DNA of 64,000 nucleotides from Microbacterium mitrae (GCF_008017445.1 NZ_VRSW01000001.1:372001-436000); one strand, 5' to 3'; shown: positions 11,583-21,109, counted from the first letter of the stretch. The notes: generated by a model not told the origin, from the letters alone. Program-made: numbers and translations.

Positions 11583-13702
11583 ACGACAACGACATTCTCC
11601 AAGCCGTCGCCGAGGCGCGTTGGCACGCCCCGCATGATGTTCTCGGGCTCCACAACAATGGTTCCGCGCGCGTCGTGCGCGCCCTCTACCCGCTTGCTGA
11701 CAGCGTCACCGTGATCCTCCCCGGAGGCAACCGCGCACCGCTCAGCCACTGGACCGAGGGCATCTGGCACGGTGTCGTGCCAGCAGACACCACCGCGTAC
11801 GAGATTGAGTCGGTCTACGACGGTGTCGTCGCGGTGGCTGATGATCCCTACCGTCATCTCCCCACCATCGGCGAACTCGATCTTCACCTGATCAGCGAAG
11901 GCCGTCACGAAGAGCTTTGGCGCGTGCTCGGTGCGCATGTGCGCACCGATGCGGGTGTCGACGGAACCGCGTTCACCGTGTGGGCACCGAACGCTCGCGC
12001 CGTGCGCGTGGTGGGCTCATTTAACGACTGGGATGGTCGCAAGCACGCCATGCGGTCGTTGGGTGGCAGCGGCGTGTGGGAGCTGTTTGTTCCGGGTGCG
12101 GGTGTCGGAACCACATACAAGTTTGAGATTCAAACCCGCCAGGGCGACTGGGTGCTGAAGGCAGACCCGATGGCACGTGCGGCGGAAGTGCCGCCCGCGA
12201 CCGCATCGGTGGTGACCGCGTCTTCGTACACCTGGAGCGATGCTGGCTGGTTGAGCGCCCGCGCAAAGCAGGAGCCATCTCATGCCCCGATGTCAATCTA
12301 CGAGCTGCACGTTGGTTCCTGGCGCCCCGGCCTCGGCTATCGTGCGCTCGCCGACGAGCTGATTCCCTATGTCACCGATCTCGGTTTCACGCACGTCGAG
12401 TTCATGCCGGTCGCTGAGCACCCCTTCGGCGGCTCGTGGGGCTACCAGGTGTCCGGCTACTACGCCCCGACCAGCCGGTTTGGCACACCAGACGATTTGA
12501 AGTACCTCATCGACCGCCTCCACCAGGCTGGCATCGGCGTGATCATGGACTGGGTTCCCGGTCACTTTCCGAAAGATGCGTTTGCGCTGGCGCGATTTGA
12601 CGGGCAGGCGCTGTATGAGCACCCGGACCCGCGCCGCGGCGAGCACAAAGACTGGGGCACCTACATTTTCGACTACGGTCGCAACGAGGTACGCGGCTTC
12701 CTCGTCGCCAACGCGCTGTACTGGCTTGACGAGTTTCACGTCGACGGTTTACGGGTCGACGCCGTCGCGTCCATGCTTTACCTGGACTATTCGCGCGAAG
12801 ATGGCGAATGGGAGCCGAACATTCACGGCGGCCGCGAAAACCTCGAGGCGATCCGGTTCTTGCAGGAGGTCAACGCGACGGCCTACAAGCGCCACGCCGG
12901 CATCTCCATGATTGCCGAAGAGTCCACCAGCTTTCCGGGCGTTACCGCCCCCACCAGCCAGGGCGGCCTCGGCTTCGGCTTTAAGTGGAACATGGGCTGG
13001 ATGAATGACTCGCTCCGCTACATCTCGACCGATCCGATGTATCGCGGCCATCACCAGGGCGAGATGACCTTCTCGTTCACCTACGCCTTCAGCGAGAACT
13101 ACGTGCTGCCGATTAGCCATGATGAGGTGGTGCACGGCAAGGGCAGCCTCATCGCGCGCATGCCGGGTTCGCACGAACAAAAGCTCGCCGGCGTGCGCAG
13201 CTACCTGGCGTACATGTGGGCGCATCCGGGCAAGCAGTTGCTGTTCATGGGTCAAGAGTTTGGCCAAATGTCGGAATGGTCAGAGTCGCGCGCCATCGAT
13301 TGGTACCTTCTCGAGCAGCCCTCCCACGTGCAGCTCTCCGGCTTTGTCGGTGACCTCAACCGCACGTATCGCGGCCTGGAGCCGCTGTGGCTGCGCGATA
13401 GCGATAGCCACGCGTTCCGTCTGCTCGGGGCACCCAGCTACAACAACGACGTGATCGCGTTCGCGCGGATCACACAGCACGGCTCGGTCGTCAGCATCTC
13501 CAACTTCTCGGGCGTCACGGTGGCACAGATGCCGCTGGATCTGCCACGCGGCGGAACCTGGCAAGAGGTGCTCAACTCCGACGCCAAGACGTATGGCGGC
13601 AGTGGTGTCGGCAACTACGGTGTCGTCGGTGCGGATGAGAACGGGCGCGCCGTTGTCACGGTGCCGGCACTCGGAACCATTTGGCTGCAGCACGTCGGCT
13701 AG
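11579..13702 (+). CDS. glgB: 1,4-alpha-glucan branching enzyme GlgB
   Basis: A GH13_9 branching enzyme of about 707 residues. Domains: an N1 domain seen in many actinobacteria (residues ~1-110), CBM48 (GSFNDWDGRKH), and the catalytic barrel with HPFGGSWGYQ, MDWVPGHF, GLRVDAVASM (nucleophile Asp ~393), MIAEESTS (acid/base Glu) and LPISHDEVVHGKGS. I chose the ATG at 11579 because it overlaps the glgE stop in ATGA, typical of translational coupling; an in-frame start at 11567 would lie deeper in glgE. It is the last gene of glgX-glgE-glgB. Confidence 0.97.
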   Translation: MNDNDILQAVAEARWHAPHDVLGLHNNGSARVVRALYPLADSVTVILPGGNRAPLSHWTEGIWHGVVPADTTAYEIESVYDGVVAVADDPYRHLPTIGELDLHLISEGRHEELWRVLGAHVRTDAGVDGTAFTVWAPNARAVRVVGSFNDWDGRKHAMRSLGGSGVWELFVPGAGVGTTYKFEIQTRQGDWVLKADPMARAAEVPPATASVVTASSYTWSDAGWLSARAKQEPSHAPMSIYELHVGSWRPGLGYRALADELIPYVTDLGFTHVEFMPVAEHPFGGSWGYQVSGYYAPTSRFGTPDDLKYLIDRLHQAGIGVIMDWVPGHFPKDAFALARFDGQALYEHPDPRRGEHKDWGTYIFDYGRNEVRGFLVANALYWLDEFHVDGLRVDAVASMLYLDYSREDGEWEPNIHGGRENLEAIRFLQEVNATAYKRHAGISMIAEESTSFPGVTAPTSQGGLGFGFKWNMGWMNDSLRYISTDPMYRGHHQGEMTFSFTYAFSENYVLPISHDEVVHGKGSLIARMPGSHEQKLAGVRSYLAYMWAHPGKQLLFMGQEFGQMSEWSESRAIDWYLLEQPSHVQLSGFVGDLNRTYRGLEPLWLRDSDSHAFRLLGAPSYNNDVIAFARITQHGSVVSISNFSGVTVAQMPLDLPRGGTWQEVLNSDAKTYGGSGVGNYGVVGADENGRAVVTVPALGTIWLQHVG

Positions 13703-13728
13703 CGCGCGGGCGCGTGCTCGCCAAGTCG

Positions 13729-13766
13729 AAGGGGCGCGATGCGGTGAATCCGCATCGCGCCCCTTT
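13729..13766 (+). terminator. Rho-independent terminator after glgB
   Basis: A 16-bp near-perfect stem (AAGGGGCGCGATGCGG paired with CCGCATCGCGCCCCTTT) with a 5-base TGAAT loop, ending in T residues, 27 bases after the glgB stop. It separates the glg operon from the convergent ybbN-like gene. Confidence 0.9.
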
Positions 13767-13825
13767 GTGGCTTGCCCTGTCGCGGCCCCTGGCCCACAAC
13801 AGCGACGTTAGAAAAGCAGTGACGC

Positions 13826-14749
13826 TTAGAAAAGCAGTGACGTCAGGCGGCCGCGCGCGCGGATGACCCGCGGATCGGCGTCGCCGACAAGGCCAAACAG
13901 CTCAAGCAGGCGCTCTCGCACCGGAGTGCGCTCGTCGCCATCGAGCTCAGCGAACAGATCGAGCAGGCGGGCGAAGGCGTCATCGACGTGGCCGCCGGCA
14001 AGATCCAGGTCGGCGATATCGAACTGCGCTTGAACGTCGAGCGGGTTGGCAGCGGCCGCGGCGCGGGCCTCCTGCAGGTCAAGGCTCTGCGTGCGGTGGA
14101 GCAGCTTCACCTGTCCGAGGCCAGCGCGTGCTTCGTCATCGCGCGGGTTCTGCACCAGAGCCTTCTCGTAGGCGGCAATTGCCGTCGCGTAGTCTCCAGC
14201 TTCGATCGCGACGAACGCCTCCTGGTGCAGGGGCGCAAGTTCTGGTTCCGCCTTTTCTTCGCCCTCGGCGCTCTCCCCTCCCAGGGTTTGCGTCACGCCC
14301 TGCTGCGTCGCCAACTCGAACAGCTGCTCAAACGTCGCACGTACCTGCTCCTCGGTGACTGCGCTGGAAAACAGCGGCACCGGCTGCCCGTTGATGAGCG
14401 CGACGACCAGCGGCACGGCCTGTGCTCGAAACGCCTGAGCGATCTGCGGGTTCTTTTCGATCTCGACCTTGGCAAGCAGCAGACGACCGGCAAGCTCCGT
14501 AACAACGGTCTCCAGCGTCGCGCTCAGCTGCGTGCTGGCCTCGCTCCAACCCGCCCACATGTCAACGACAACCGGAACGCCGCGGCTGATGTCCAGCACC
14601 TGCTGGAAGGTGGCGTCGGTGATATCGACAATGTACGAGGTCGCACCCGAGGGTGCGGACGCCGGAGCAGCCGACTGGTTCGCGCGGTTGCGGAGGCTGG
14701 ACAGGTCAACGGCGCCGCGAAGCACGGCTCCGGGGGCTTGATCACTCAT
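13826..14749 (-). CDS. YbbN/CnoX-like thioredoxin-fold protein with TPR-like C-terminus
   Basis: A 307-residue protein. A thioredoxin fold spans residues ~40-150 (PVVVDMWAGWSEAS, KVEIEKNPQIAQAFRAQAVPLVV), but the redox CxxC is replaced by W-S-E-A-S, so it cannot act as a disulfide reductase. The C-terminal half has TPR-like helices (FVAIEAGDYATAIAAYEKAL, NPRDDEARAGLGQV). This matches YbbN/CnoX, a chaperone-holdase in E. coli; the E. coli protein keeps one Cys, this one keeps none. The start overlaps the end of the upstream membrane protein gene (ATGA at 14746-14749), so the two are translationally coupled. Confidence 0.88.
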   Translation of the reverse strand: MSDQAPGAVLRGAVDLSSLRNRANQSAAPASAPSGATSYIVDITDATFQQVLDISRGVPVVVDMWAGWSEASTQLSATLETVVTELAGRLLLAKVEIEKNPQIAQAFRAQAVPLVVALINGQPVPLFSSAVTEEQVRATFEQLFELATQQGVTQTLGGESAEGEEKAEPELAPLHQEAFVAIEAGDYATAIAAYEKALVQNPRDDEARAGLGQVKLLHRTQSLDLQEARAAAAANPLDVQAQFDIADLDLAGGHVDDAFARLLDLFAELDGDERTPVRERLLELFGLVGDADPRVIRARGRLTSLLF

Positions 14750-16575
14750 GGAAGAACCTCAGACTTCAGGATGGACGATGAGTATCCCAGCAGGCGAATC
14801 TGCTCGTTCGAGCCCTGCGCCGGAACGTAAAAGAACAGCTGGCTGGTGTAGGTGGTTTGAAAACCGGTCGGCGCTTCGGTGACGCCGGTCAGCGTCGTGA
14901 GCACGGGGTTTTCGCCGAGGCGAATCACGGCATCCGGGTTGGTGGCGCGCGGGGTCTCGATGTCGTTCATCGTGACGGCAACGATCGCGCCGCTGTCCAG
15001 GGTCGCCAACGCCACCGGCGCTTCGGCGCCCGCCTCAGACGAGAACGTCATCTCGCCCGTTCCGGCTGCCGTCTGGTTGAACTTGTCCAGATTCTCCTGG
15101 CGTTTCGTCAGTAGCTGACCGCGGAACTGATCGCCGGCGAGGTCGTAGATCGGGGCGAACTCGCTGTTCTCACCGTTCTCGATGATGTCGGAGTACATCG
15201 CGCCGAGATCTTGCGGTGCCACCATCAAGAACTGGTTGTCGGGGTTGACGAGCGTCGCGCCGATATCGGCGGGTGCCAGCCCCGGAACGACGGCCGAGGC
15301 TTCCATCTCACCCGCGTACGCGAGCTTGTAGTTAGACCACGGGTCTTCCTGCGTGACCATCATGATGACGGGCGGAACCGTCGTGTTTGCGTCGTCCTTG
15401 TAGATCGCGAGGAACGAACGCGGCCAGGTGTCGGCCGCCTGCGGCAGCAGAATCGTCCAGTTTGCGGGAACGGCTGCGGGCGACGGGTATTCGGCGATCG
15501 CTGCGCGCAACGTGTAGTTGACGCTTCGAGCCTGCAGTACCGGTCCGGTCAGGCGTTCACCGGCAAGCGTGGAATCCAGCGTGGCGTCGGCGGCGGCCGC
15601 GGCTTCTGAAATGAGGCCAAGAATGCGGGTTGCCTGCGACTCCAGCAGCACCGGAGCCTTTTGATCTTCCGGCGTAATTACCGTGGGCGATGGCGTCGGT
15701 GACGGGGTCTGCTCCCCCGCCTGCGGCCACACATCGGGCGAGCACCCGGAGAGCGCGAGGGATGAAACCAAGACCAGTGGCAACACCAGCAACGCCCGGC
15801 GTTCGGTCTTCTTCGGCGATGCCGAAATCACACCCTTGCCCTCCGCTTCTTCAATGTCAGCAAGGCTCAATGGTTCCGTCACCGGCAGCGGCGGAAGACC
15901 ACGACGACGCGGTCCGCGCTTGCGACGCAAGTGACGGATGCCGAGGATGTACAAGATCACACCGATCAGCGCGAAGACGCCACCGGCGACCATCAGCGGG
16001 CCGGCCATCGGAGTGGAGTTATCGAGCGCCCACTTCGCCGAGATATCGGCCGGTGCCGGGTTCGTGCCGTCGCTTACCACCAGCACGCTCATGTCGCTCG
16101 GCAGATTGAAGGTTTGAATCAGCGAGTCAGTGTCGCTGAACTCGGCAATCCACAGATCGGAACCCGCGGGGTTGCGCCCGGTGGTCTCCTCGGCGGCAGC
16201 GTCGTCGGTGGACTCTTCCGTCACGGGCTCTTCGACCACGATGGTCGGCTCGACAACGGACGACACGATCGTTTCTTGATCGTCAACGGTGTCGATGACC
16301 ACGTGGTTGTACGACGTATCGGCAAGCCAGGCGACCATGTCGCTGGTGCGGCCGTAGGCGGCAAAAATCTCGCCTTCACCTCGCGCGATCAGCGTCTGGC
16401 CGCCCGGAAGATACGCGAGAACCGAGGCATCTACCAGCGTGTAGCTCTCGCTGGCGTCGACCTCAAACTGCTCTTGGTGACTGTTGGGGCCAAGCCAGAT
16501 CGTGCGCTGGCCAATGCCCACTGCGGCGCAGACGAAAGCCAGACCGAACGACACGACGGCCAATAAAAAACGCAC
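14746..16575 (-). CDS. Membrane protein of unknown function with internal lipobox-like motif
   Basis: A 609-residue protein. Residues 1-25 form an N-terminal membrane anchor (FLLAVVSFGLAFVCAAVGIG). An acidic Glu/Thr/Val-rich stretch lies near residues 110-135. A second membrane segment (LMVAGGVFALIGVILYILGI) is followed by a very basic loop (RRKRGPRRRG). At ~275-290 a third hydrophobic segment, LPLVLVSSLALSGCSP, looks exactly like a lipoprotein signal with lipobox LSGC, but in mid-chain. The last ~310 residues look extracytoplasmic after a Pro/Thr/Ser linker. It could be two ancestral genes fused in frame. I do not recognise a family. It is upstream of and overlaps the YbbN-like gene. Confidence 0.75.
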   Translation of the reverse strand: MRFLLAVVSFGLAFVCAAVGIGQRTIWLGPNSHQEQFEVDASESYTLVDASVLAYLPGGQTLIARGEGEIFAAYGRTSDMVAWLADTSYNHVVIDTVDDQETIVSSVVEPTIVVEEPVTEESTDDAAAEETTGRNPAGSDLWIAEFSDTDSLIQTFNLPSDMSVLVVSDGTNPAPADISAKWALDNSTPMAGPLMVAGGVFALIGVILYILGIRHLRRKRGPRRRGLPPLPVTEPLSLADIEEAEGKGVISASPKKTERRALLVLPLVLVSSLALSGCSPDVWPQAGEQTPSPTPSPTVITPEDQKAPVLLESQATRILGLISEAAAAADATLDSTLAGERLTGPVLQARSVNYTLRAAIAEYPSPAAVPANWTILLPQAADTWPRSFLAIYKDDANTTVPPVIMMVTQEDPWSNYKLAYAGEMEASAVVPGLAPADIGATLVNPDNQFLMVAPQDLGAMYSDIIENGENSEFAPIYDLAGDQFRGQLLTKRQENLDKFNQTAAGTGEMTFSSEAGAEAPVALATLDSGAIVAVTMNDIETPRATNPDAVIRLGENPVLTTLTGVTEAPTGFQTTYTSQLFFYVPAQGSNEQIRLLGYSSSILKSEVLP

Positions 16576-16730
16576 GAAATGAACTCCTCCGCGACGACGG
16601 TGCTTGTCGTTCGCTAGTTTCTCGACATTTCAGGTTAGCGAACATGACTGAAAGTTGCCCCGACATGCGTGAGCATCCTGCTGAATAATCGTGATCGGGC
16701 TACTCTGGGCTGAGTTCTGTGAGGAGTACG

Positions 16731-17789
16731 GTGAAGATTCACAATCCCTTCCGCACCGCCCTGGTTGCGACCCTGGGTGTCGGCGTTGGCCTGCTGATCA
16801 TCACCGCGGTGCAGGGTCTGTCAACGATCTTGCTCTACGTCGGAACTGCGCTCTTCTTGAGTCTCGGCCTTGACCCCGTGGTGTCATTCTTCGAGCGCAA
16901 GGGCTTGCCGCGGTGGCTTGCCGTGACCCTTACCGTCATGGGAGTTCTCGGACTGTTCGTTGGCGCGGTGCTCATCGTGCTGCCGATCATTGCCGAACAG
17001 ATCGCGCAGCTCGTCGCGCAGGTGACGCTGCTCATCAATCAACTCAATCAGCAGGGAGCGTACGAAGACTTTGTCGCGCTTGCCAAAGAACGCCTGCCCA
17101 ACCTCGATGTCGAGAAGGTGTTTAGCGAAGCGCAAAACTTCGTCATCAACAACCTCGAACTGTACGCCGGTGAGGTGTGGCGCTTCAGCCTCAATGTCAT
17201 CGCGGGCGTTGCCGGCGCATTCATCGTGCTGATTCTCACGATTTACCTGACCGCCTCGACCCCGAGCCTCAAGGCCGCCGTTTATCAGCTGGTTCCGGCG
17301 TCGAAGCGTGAACGCTTCATCGACCTGTCAGACCAGATCACCAACTCGGTTGGCTACTACGTCATCGGTCAGGTGAGCCTTGGCATGATCAACGGCGTCT
17401 CGTCGTTCATCTTCCTCAACATCATTGGCGCGCCGTTTCCCGCGGTGCTTGCCGTCGTCGCGTTCTTTTCGAGCCTCATTCCGCTGGTGGGAACACTAAG
17501 CGGTTCGATCTTGATCGTGTTGGCGTGTTTGATCCCTGACTTCGGGTCGCCACAGACGGCGATCGCCGCAGCGATCTGGTACTTCATCTACATGCAGCTG
17601 GAGGCGTACTTCCTGTCACCGCGCATCATGAATCGCGCGGTGTCGATCCCCGGTGCCGTCGTCGTGATCGCCGCACTCGCCGGCGCTTCACTGCTGGGCT
17701 TGCTCGGCGCGCTGATTGCGATTCCGGTGGCGGCGAGCTGCCTGATCATCTATCGACAGGTGATCATTCCCAAGCAGAACGAGCGCTGA
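16731..17789 (+). CDS. AI-2E family transporter (PerM/TqsA type membrane protein)
   Basis: A polytopic membrane protein of about 352 residues with 7-8 hydrophobic segments. It fits the AI-2E/PerM family: paired N-terminal helices (ILLYVGTALFLSLGLDPVVSFFERKGLPRWLAV), a soluble loop around residues 85-140, and the C-terminal PLVGTLSGSILIVLACLI and GALIAIPVAASCLIIY blocks. The family exports small molecules or ions; the substrate here is unknown. I chose GTG at 16731 because GAGGAG sits just upstream at 16721-16726; an in-frame GTG at 16719 would precede that site. The gene is divergent from the membrane protein ending the previous unit. Confidence 0.88.
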   Translation: MKIHNPFRTALVATLGVGVGLLIITAVQGLSTILLYVGTALFLSLGLDPVVSFFERKGLPRWLAVTLTVMGVLGLFVGAVLIVLPIIAEQIAQLVAQVTLLINQLNQQGAYEDFVALAKERLPNLDVEKVFSEAQNFVINNLELYAGEVWRFSLNVIAGVAGAFIVLILTIYLTASTPSLKAAVYQLVPASKRERFIDLSDQITNSVGYYVIGQVSLGMINGVSSFIFLNIIGAPFPAVLAVVAFFSSLIPLVGTLSGSILIVLACLIPDFGSPQTAIAAAIWYFIYMQLEAYFLSPRIMNRAVSIPGAVVVIAALAGASLLGLLGALIAIPVAASCLIIYRQVIIPKQNER

Positions 17790-17791
17790 CG

Positions 17792-18532
17792 TTACTCCGC
17801 CCACTCTGTCGGTAGCGGTAGCGCGTCGGGGTTAACGATACGCACGATCTCACCGAGCACGCGGCGCGTTTGTGACTCGCCAACCCACAGGTGCTTGCCG
17901 TCGGCGACGTTGATCAATTCGATCGACGGAACGCTCGCAAAGCGCTCGGCGGCCTCGGCTGGCTTGAGGTAGTCGTCGTGTTCGGGAATGAGCGCGACCA
18001 GGCGACGCTCGTCGCCCTCCCAAGCCGTAACCTCGTCTGCCGTCGCGCGGTGCAGCGGCGGGGACAGCAGAATCGCGCCGCGCACGTCATGATTGCGGCC
18101 ATATTTCAATGCGAGTTCAGTGCCAAAAGACCAGCCGACCAGCCAGGGGTTGGGCAGAGCGCGGTCAGCCACAAACTGCATCGCAGCCGCAACGTCGTGC
18201 TGCTCAGCGACGCCGCCATCGAAGGCGCCGTCACTGGTTCCGCGTGGCGACGTGGTTCCGCGCGTGTTAAAGCGCAACACGGCGATGTTCGCGAGCGCCG
18301 GAAGGCGTGCGGCAGCCTTTCGCAAGATGTGGGAGTCCATGAATCCGCCGGCGGTCGGCAACGGGTGCAGTGTGACCAGCGTTGCCACCGGTTCCGCATT
18401 CAATGGCAACGCGAGCTCGCCAACGAGCGTCAACCCGTCTTCGGTGTGCAGCTCGATCTCTTCGCGACGGGCGGGCAGCTCACGCGGGCCACGAATTTCG
18501 GTCAACTGGTCCTCCAACAGTGCGAATGCCAA
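17792..18532 (-). CDS. Alpha/beta hydrolase
   Basis: A 246-residue serine hydrolase. The nucleophile elbow is GWSFGTELALKYG, the acid is probably in PEHDDYLKP and the histidine in DGKHLWVG. The preceding LVTLHPLPTAGGFMDSH and NTRGTTSPRGTSDGAFDGG are typical of the dienelactone-hydrolase-like/YtfL-type prolyl-oligopeptidase relatives (HP...GG, NTRG). The substrate is unknown. It ends 2 bases from the convergent AI-2E gene and overlaps the zinc-ribbon gene upstream by 31 bases. Confidence 0.85.
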   Translation of the reverse strand: MAFALLEDQLTEIRGPRELPARREEIELHTEDGLTLVGELALPLNAEPVATLVTLHPLPTAGGFMDSHILRKAAARLPALANIAVLRFNTRGTTSPRGTSDGAFDGGVAEQHDVAAAMQFVADRALPNPWLVGWSFGTELALKYGRNHDVRGAILLSPPLHRATADEVTAWEGDERRLVALIPEHDDYLKPAEAAERFASVPSIELINVADGKHLWVGESQTRRVLGEIVRIVNPDALPLPTEWAE

Positions 18533-18786
18533 TGGCGGCGCGCGGCGAGATCTGCCGCATCGCCCATGATTCCGTCAGCCCGCCACACCACGAGGTGCGC
18601 AACACCGACGGCAACAATCTGCGAGCACCCCGGGCAGGTGTACTCCTTGAGCGCCTTGGCTGGCGAAACGGGTTGCACGTAATATTCCAGCCCGCGTCGA
18701 CTCTCGGTGCGCTTCAGGCCACCGAGAAAGCGTTCGAATGAATCGTCGTCTGTAGCTTCAGGACGACGGCGATTTGACCGTGGCAT
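18502..18786 (-). CDS. Small conserved zinc-ribbon-like protein (actinobacterial)
   Basis: 94 residues. It begins with a basic, disordered segment (PRSNRRRPEATDDD) and contains one CPGC pair in EYTCPGCSQIVAVGVAHLVVW and a late WHSHCW, which could together form a small zinc site. Short proteins with this layout are conserved in Actinobacteria without an assigned role. The 31-base overlap with the hydrolase gene suggests co-translation. Confidence 0.75.
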   Translation of the reverse strand: MPRSNRRRPEATDDDSFERFLGGLKRTESRRGLEYYVQPVSPAKALKEYTCPGCSQIVAVGVAHLVVWRADGIMGDAADLAARRHWHSHCWRTS

Positions 18787-18795
18787 AACAACCGC

Positions 18796-19494
18796 TTACC
18801 ACCAGTGGTTGGTGGTCCAGAACTCGTACGCGCCCGCCCAGCTGCCGTAACGACCCGTTGCGTAGCTGTTTGCCCACGAGAGGTTGACCACCGGGTCATA
18901 GCCGTTATCGACCTTGCTGCACGGGTAGATCTGCACCAGGCCACAGGCACCCGAGCTCGAGTTTGTGGCGTTCGGGTTCCATCCGCTCTCGCGGCCCACA
19001 ATGTAGTCGACATAGCCCCAGTCGCTCGAGGCGATACCGGCGGCTGCCAACCACTCTTCTTTCGAGCCGCCGCCCGTGTACGCGGGTGCGGCGTACGATC
19101 CGCTTGATGCGGAGGACGACGAAGACGACGAGGTCGTAACCGGCTCGGGAGTCGGGGTCGGCGTCGGTGTGACGTACGCCTCGTAGCTGCTGGTGCGATC
19201 CAAGGCCGAAACAACCACAACGTGATCGACGGTCATCTGCTGGGCGCCAGCAACCGCGGCGTCATACAGCGACGAGTCTGCCGGCTGGGATTCGGGGGCG
19301 GAACCAGCAAGCGCGGCTCCGGCAGGAATCACGAAAGCGCCACCAAATGCCACGACGCCGAGGACGGCAAAAAGGGAGGCCATCGCACGCTTGCGCGACG
19401 GCTTGGCGGTCGCCTTGGGGCGAGCTCGCGGCGTGAACTGCACGTCAACGCTGTGCGGAGCGCGGTTCGTTCGGAGGTCTTTGCGATGGGTCAC
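18796..19494 (-). CDS. Secreted lytic transglycosylase-like protein
   Basis: A 232-residue protein. A basic N-terminus precedes a hydrophobic segment (ASLFAVLGVVAFGGAFVIPAGAALA), either signal or anchor. A Thr-Pro repeat (TPTPTPTP) and a serine-rich linker lead to a C-terminal domain with DYIVGRESGWNPNATNSSSGACGLVQIYPC. The Glu in GRESGW is the position of the catalytic acid in the transglycosylase/lysozyme-like fold, and YGSWAGAYEFW matches the end of that fold. Likely role: cleavage of peptidoglycan outside the membrane. Confidence 0.87.
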   Translation of the reverse strand: MTHRKDLRTNRAPHSVDVQFTPRARPKATAKPSRKRAMASLFAVLGVVAFGGAFVIPAGAALAGSAPESQPADSSLYDAAVAGAQQMTVDHVVVVSALDRTSSYEAYVTPTPTPTPEPVTTSSSSSSSASSGSYAAPAYTGGGSKEEWLAAAGIASSDWGYVDYIVGRESGWNPNATNSSSGACGLVQIYPCSKVDNGYDPVVNLSWANSYATGRYGSWAGAYEFWTTNHWW

Positions 19495-19532
19495 AGTGTT
19501 TCTAGTCTACCCGCGCTTACCTGAACAAGCCA

Positions 19533-20093
19533 TCAGCGTGTCGGAGCGACCGCCAGCATGACCTCAACCATGGCGTCGAGCAGGGCATCAACCTGCTCTT
19601 CACGGTATCCGCGACGCTGCATTCGAAACGCCGCGGCGCGTACCTGCTCGACGGTGATCAATTGCCCGCGCTCGAGGAAGGCCGCGAGCTTGTCCATGAC
19701 AATATCGACCTCGTCGACGCGGTACCCGTACGTGAGTATCGACGTTCGATCGAAGCGCTGCTTTGCCGGGCGCGACAAATGGCGAAGAATCTCTTCGGCC
19801 GATTCGCGGGCATTGTCTACCCAGACGCGAGCTCCCTCGCGACGCATCGCTGCGTCGCGCTCACGCATCGCGAATGCGTCTTCGATGCGCCCGAGCGCCC
19901 CGTCAACGTGTGCGATGGAGTATCCGTCTTTAACGAGCGGAAACGCCACCTCACGGATTGCTTGCGACGTCACAATGGGTGCGCCCTCACGGCGTTCGAA
20001 CGCCGCCCGGGCCTGCGCGAGAAAGGCGTCGACCGCGCGCGGCTCGTAGCCCTTGTCGCGCCCCGTGGTGTGCGGAAAGACGGAAGCAGCCAT
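19533..20093 (-). CDS. DivIVA-domain protein
   Basis: About 186 residues. Two similar N-terminal blocks, FPHTTGRDKGYEPRAVDAFL and further on FDRTSILTYGYRVDEVDIVM, have the (F)..GY....VD.F pattern of DivIVA/Wag31-type membrane-curvature proteins, here repeated three to four times, including KDGYSIAHVDGAL and RRGYREEQVDALL. The start at 20093 gives MAASVFPHT and overlaps the cdsA stop (TAATG); an upstream in-frame start would run deep into cdsA. It probably acts at septum or pole, but it lacks a long coiled coil, so a partner role is also possible. Confidence 0.82.
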   Translation of the reverse strand: MAASVFPHTTGRDKGYEPRAVDAFLAQARAAFERREGAPIVTSQAIREVAFPLVKDGYSIAHVDGALGRIEDAFAMRERDAAMRREGARVWVDNARESAEEILRHLSRPAKQRFDRTSILTYGYRVDEVDIVMDKLAAFLERGQLITVEQVRAAAFRMQRRGYREEQVDALLDAMVEVMLAVAPTR

Positions 20094-21109
20094 TACGTAC
20101 CTACCAAGGGAGTGAACCAGTAGCACAGCGCCAGTGTCGCGACCGCCGACGGCAGGATCGAGTCGAGACGGTCAAGCAGACCCCCGTGACCCGGAATCCA
20201 CGAGCTCATGTCTTTAATGCCGAGGTCGCGTTTGATGAGCGACTCCCCCAGGTCTCCGAGGGTGGCGGTGATGAGAATGACGACGCCCATGATGAGGCCC
20301 GCCCAGATCGGCAGGTCTAGGACAAAGTAGACGAGCAGAGTGGCCGCGATGGAGGCGGCAACGGCAGCGCCGGCAAAACCTTCCCAGGTCTTCTTCGGGC
20401 TGACACGCGGAACCATGGGGTGCTTGCCGATCCAGACACCAACGGCGTAGGCGCCGGTGTCTGCGGCAATCACCACGATGACAAAGGTGAGAATCCAGGC
20501 TGCGCCGTTTTCTTGCTGCTGCAACACGAGCACCATGGCGAGCAAGAACGGCACGTAGAGCGGAATGAAACCGGCCGCGGCGATATCGGCAAGCACGTCA
20601 CCGTACGTGCGCCCGTCTTTCGCGACCATCTGACCCACCATGCGCCACACGATGAGCACCGCAACGACGGCAAAGGTCATGACCCAGACTTGCCACAGCG
20701 CAGTCGCAAAGTAGCCGGTGGCGGCGAGCACCACGGCTGCCGCGATTTGCACCCAGACATCGACCTTGCGGCCGCCGGTCTCCAGCGCCCGCGCCAGTTC
20801 GAACGTTGCCAGGCCACTCACGATAATCGCGATCGCGGCGAACAGCGTCGGCACGAACAGCAGCGCGCCGAAAACAACGCCCGCCAGCACCAGCCCGGAC
20901 GAGACCGCGAGAATGAGGTCGCGGCCCGTCCGTTGCTTGATCTTTTCGTTTACTTCTTCGAAGTGCTCGCGCGCGATCGCGACCTGGTCGCGAAACTCAG
21001 CACGGCGCGCTTCAAACTGGGCTCCGTGCTTGTGCTCGGAACCAGGGGCGTTGTCGTGCTGCGCGTCGAGCTGAGACTCGAGCGCGTCATCCTTCGGATC
21101 GGCGCTCAT
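20093..21109 (-). CDS. cdsA: Phosphatidate cytidylyltransferase
   Basis: A 338-residue enzyme that makes CDP-diacylglycerol from phosphatidate and CTP at the membrane. A charged ~65-residue N-terminal extension precedes eight or so membrane helices. The C-terminal signature is present: ADTGAYAVGVWIGKHPMVPR, SPKKTWEGFAGA, then DLGESLIKRDLGIKDMSSWIPGHGGLLDRLDS. It follows pyrH-frr on the same strand, the common bacterial order. It starts 5 bases after the frr stop. Confidence 0.96.
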   Translation of the reverse strand: MSADPKDDALESQLDAQHDNAPGSEHKHGAQFEARRAEFRDQVAIAREHFEEVNEKIKQRTGRDLILAVSSGLVLAGVVFGALLFVPTLFAAIAIIVSGLATFELARALETGGRKVDVWVQIAAAVVLAATGYFATALWQVWVMTFAVVAVLIVWRMVGQMVAKDGRTYGDVLADIAAAGFIPLYVPFLLAMVLVLQQQENGAAWILTFVIVVIAADTGAYAVGVWIGKHPMVPRVSPKKTWEGFAGAAVAASIAATLLVYFVLDLPIWAGLIMGVVILITATLGDLGESLIKRDLGIKDMSSWIPGHGGLLDRLDSILPSAVATLALCYWFTPLVGT

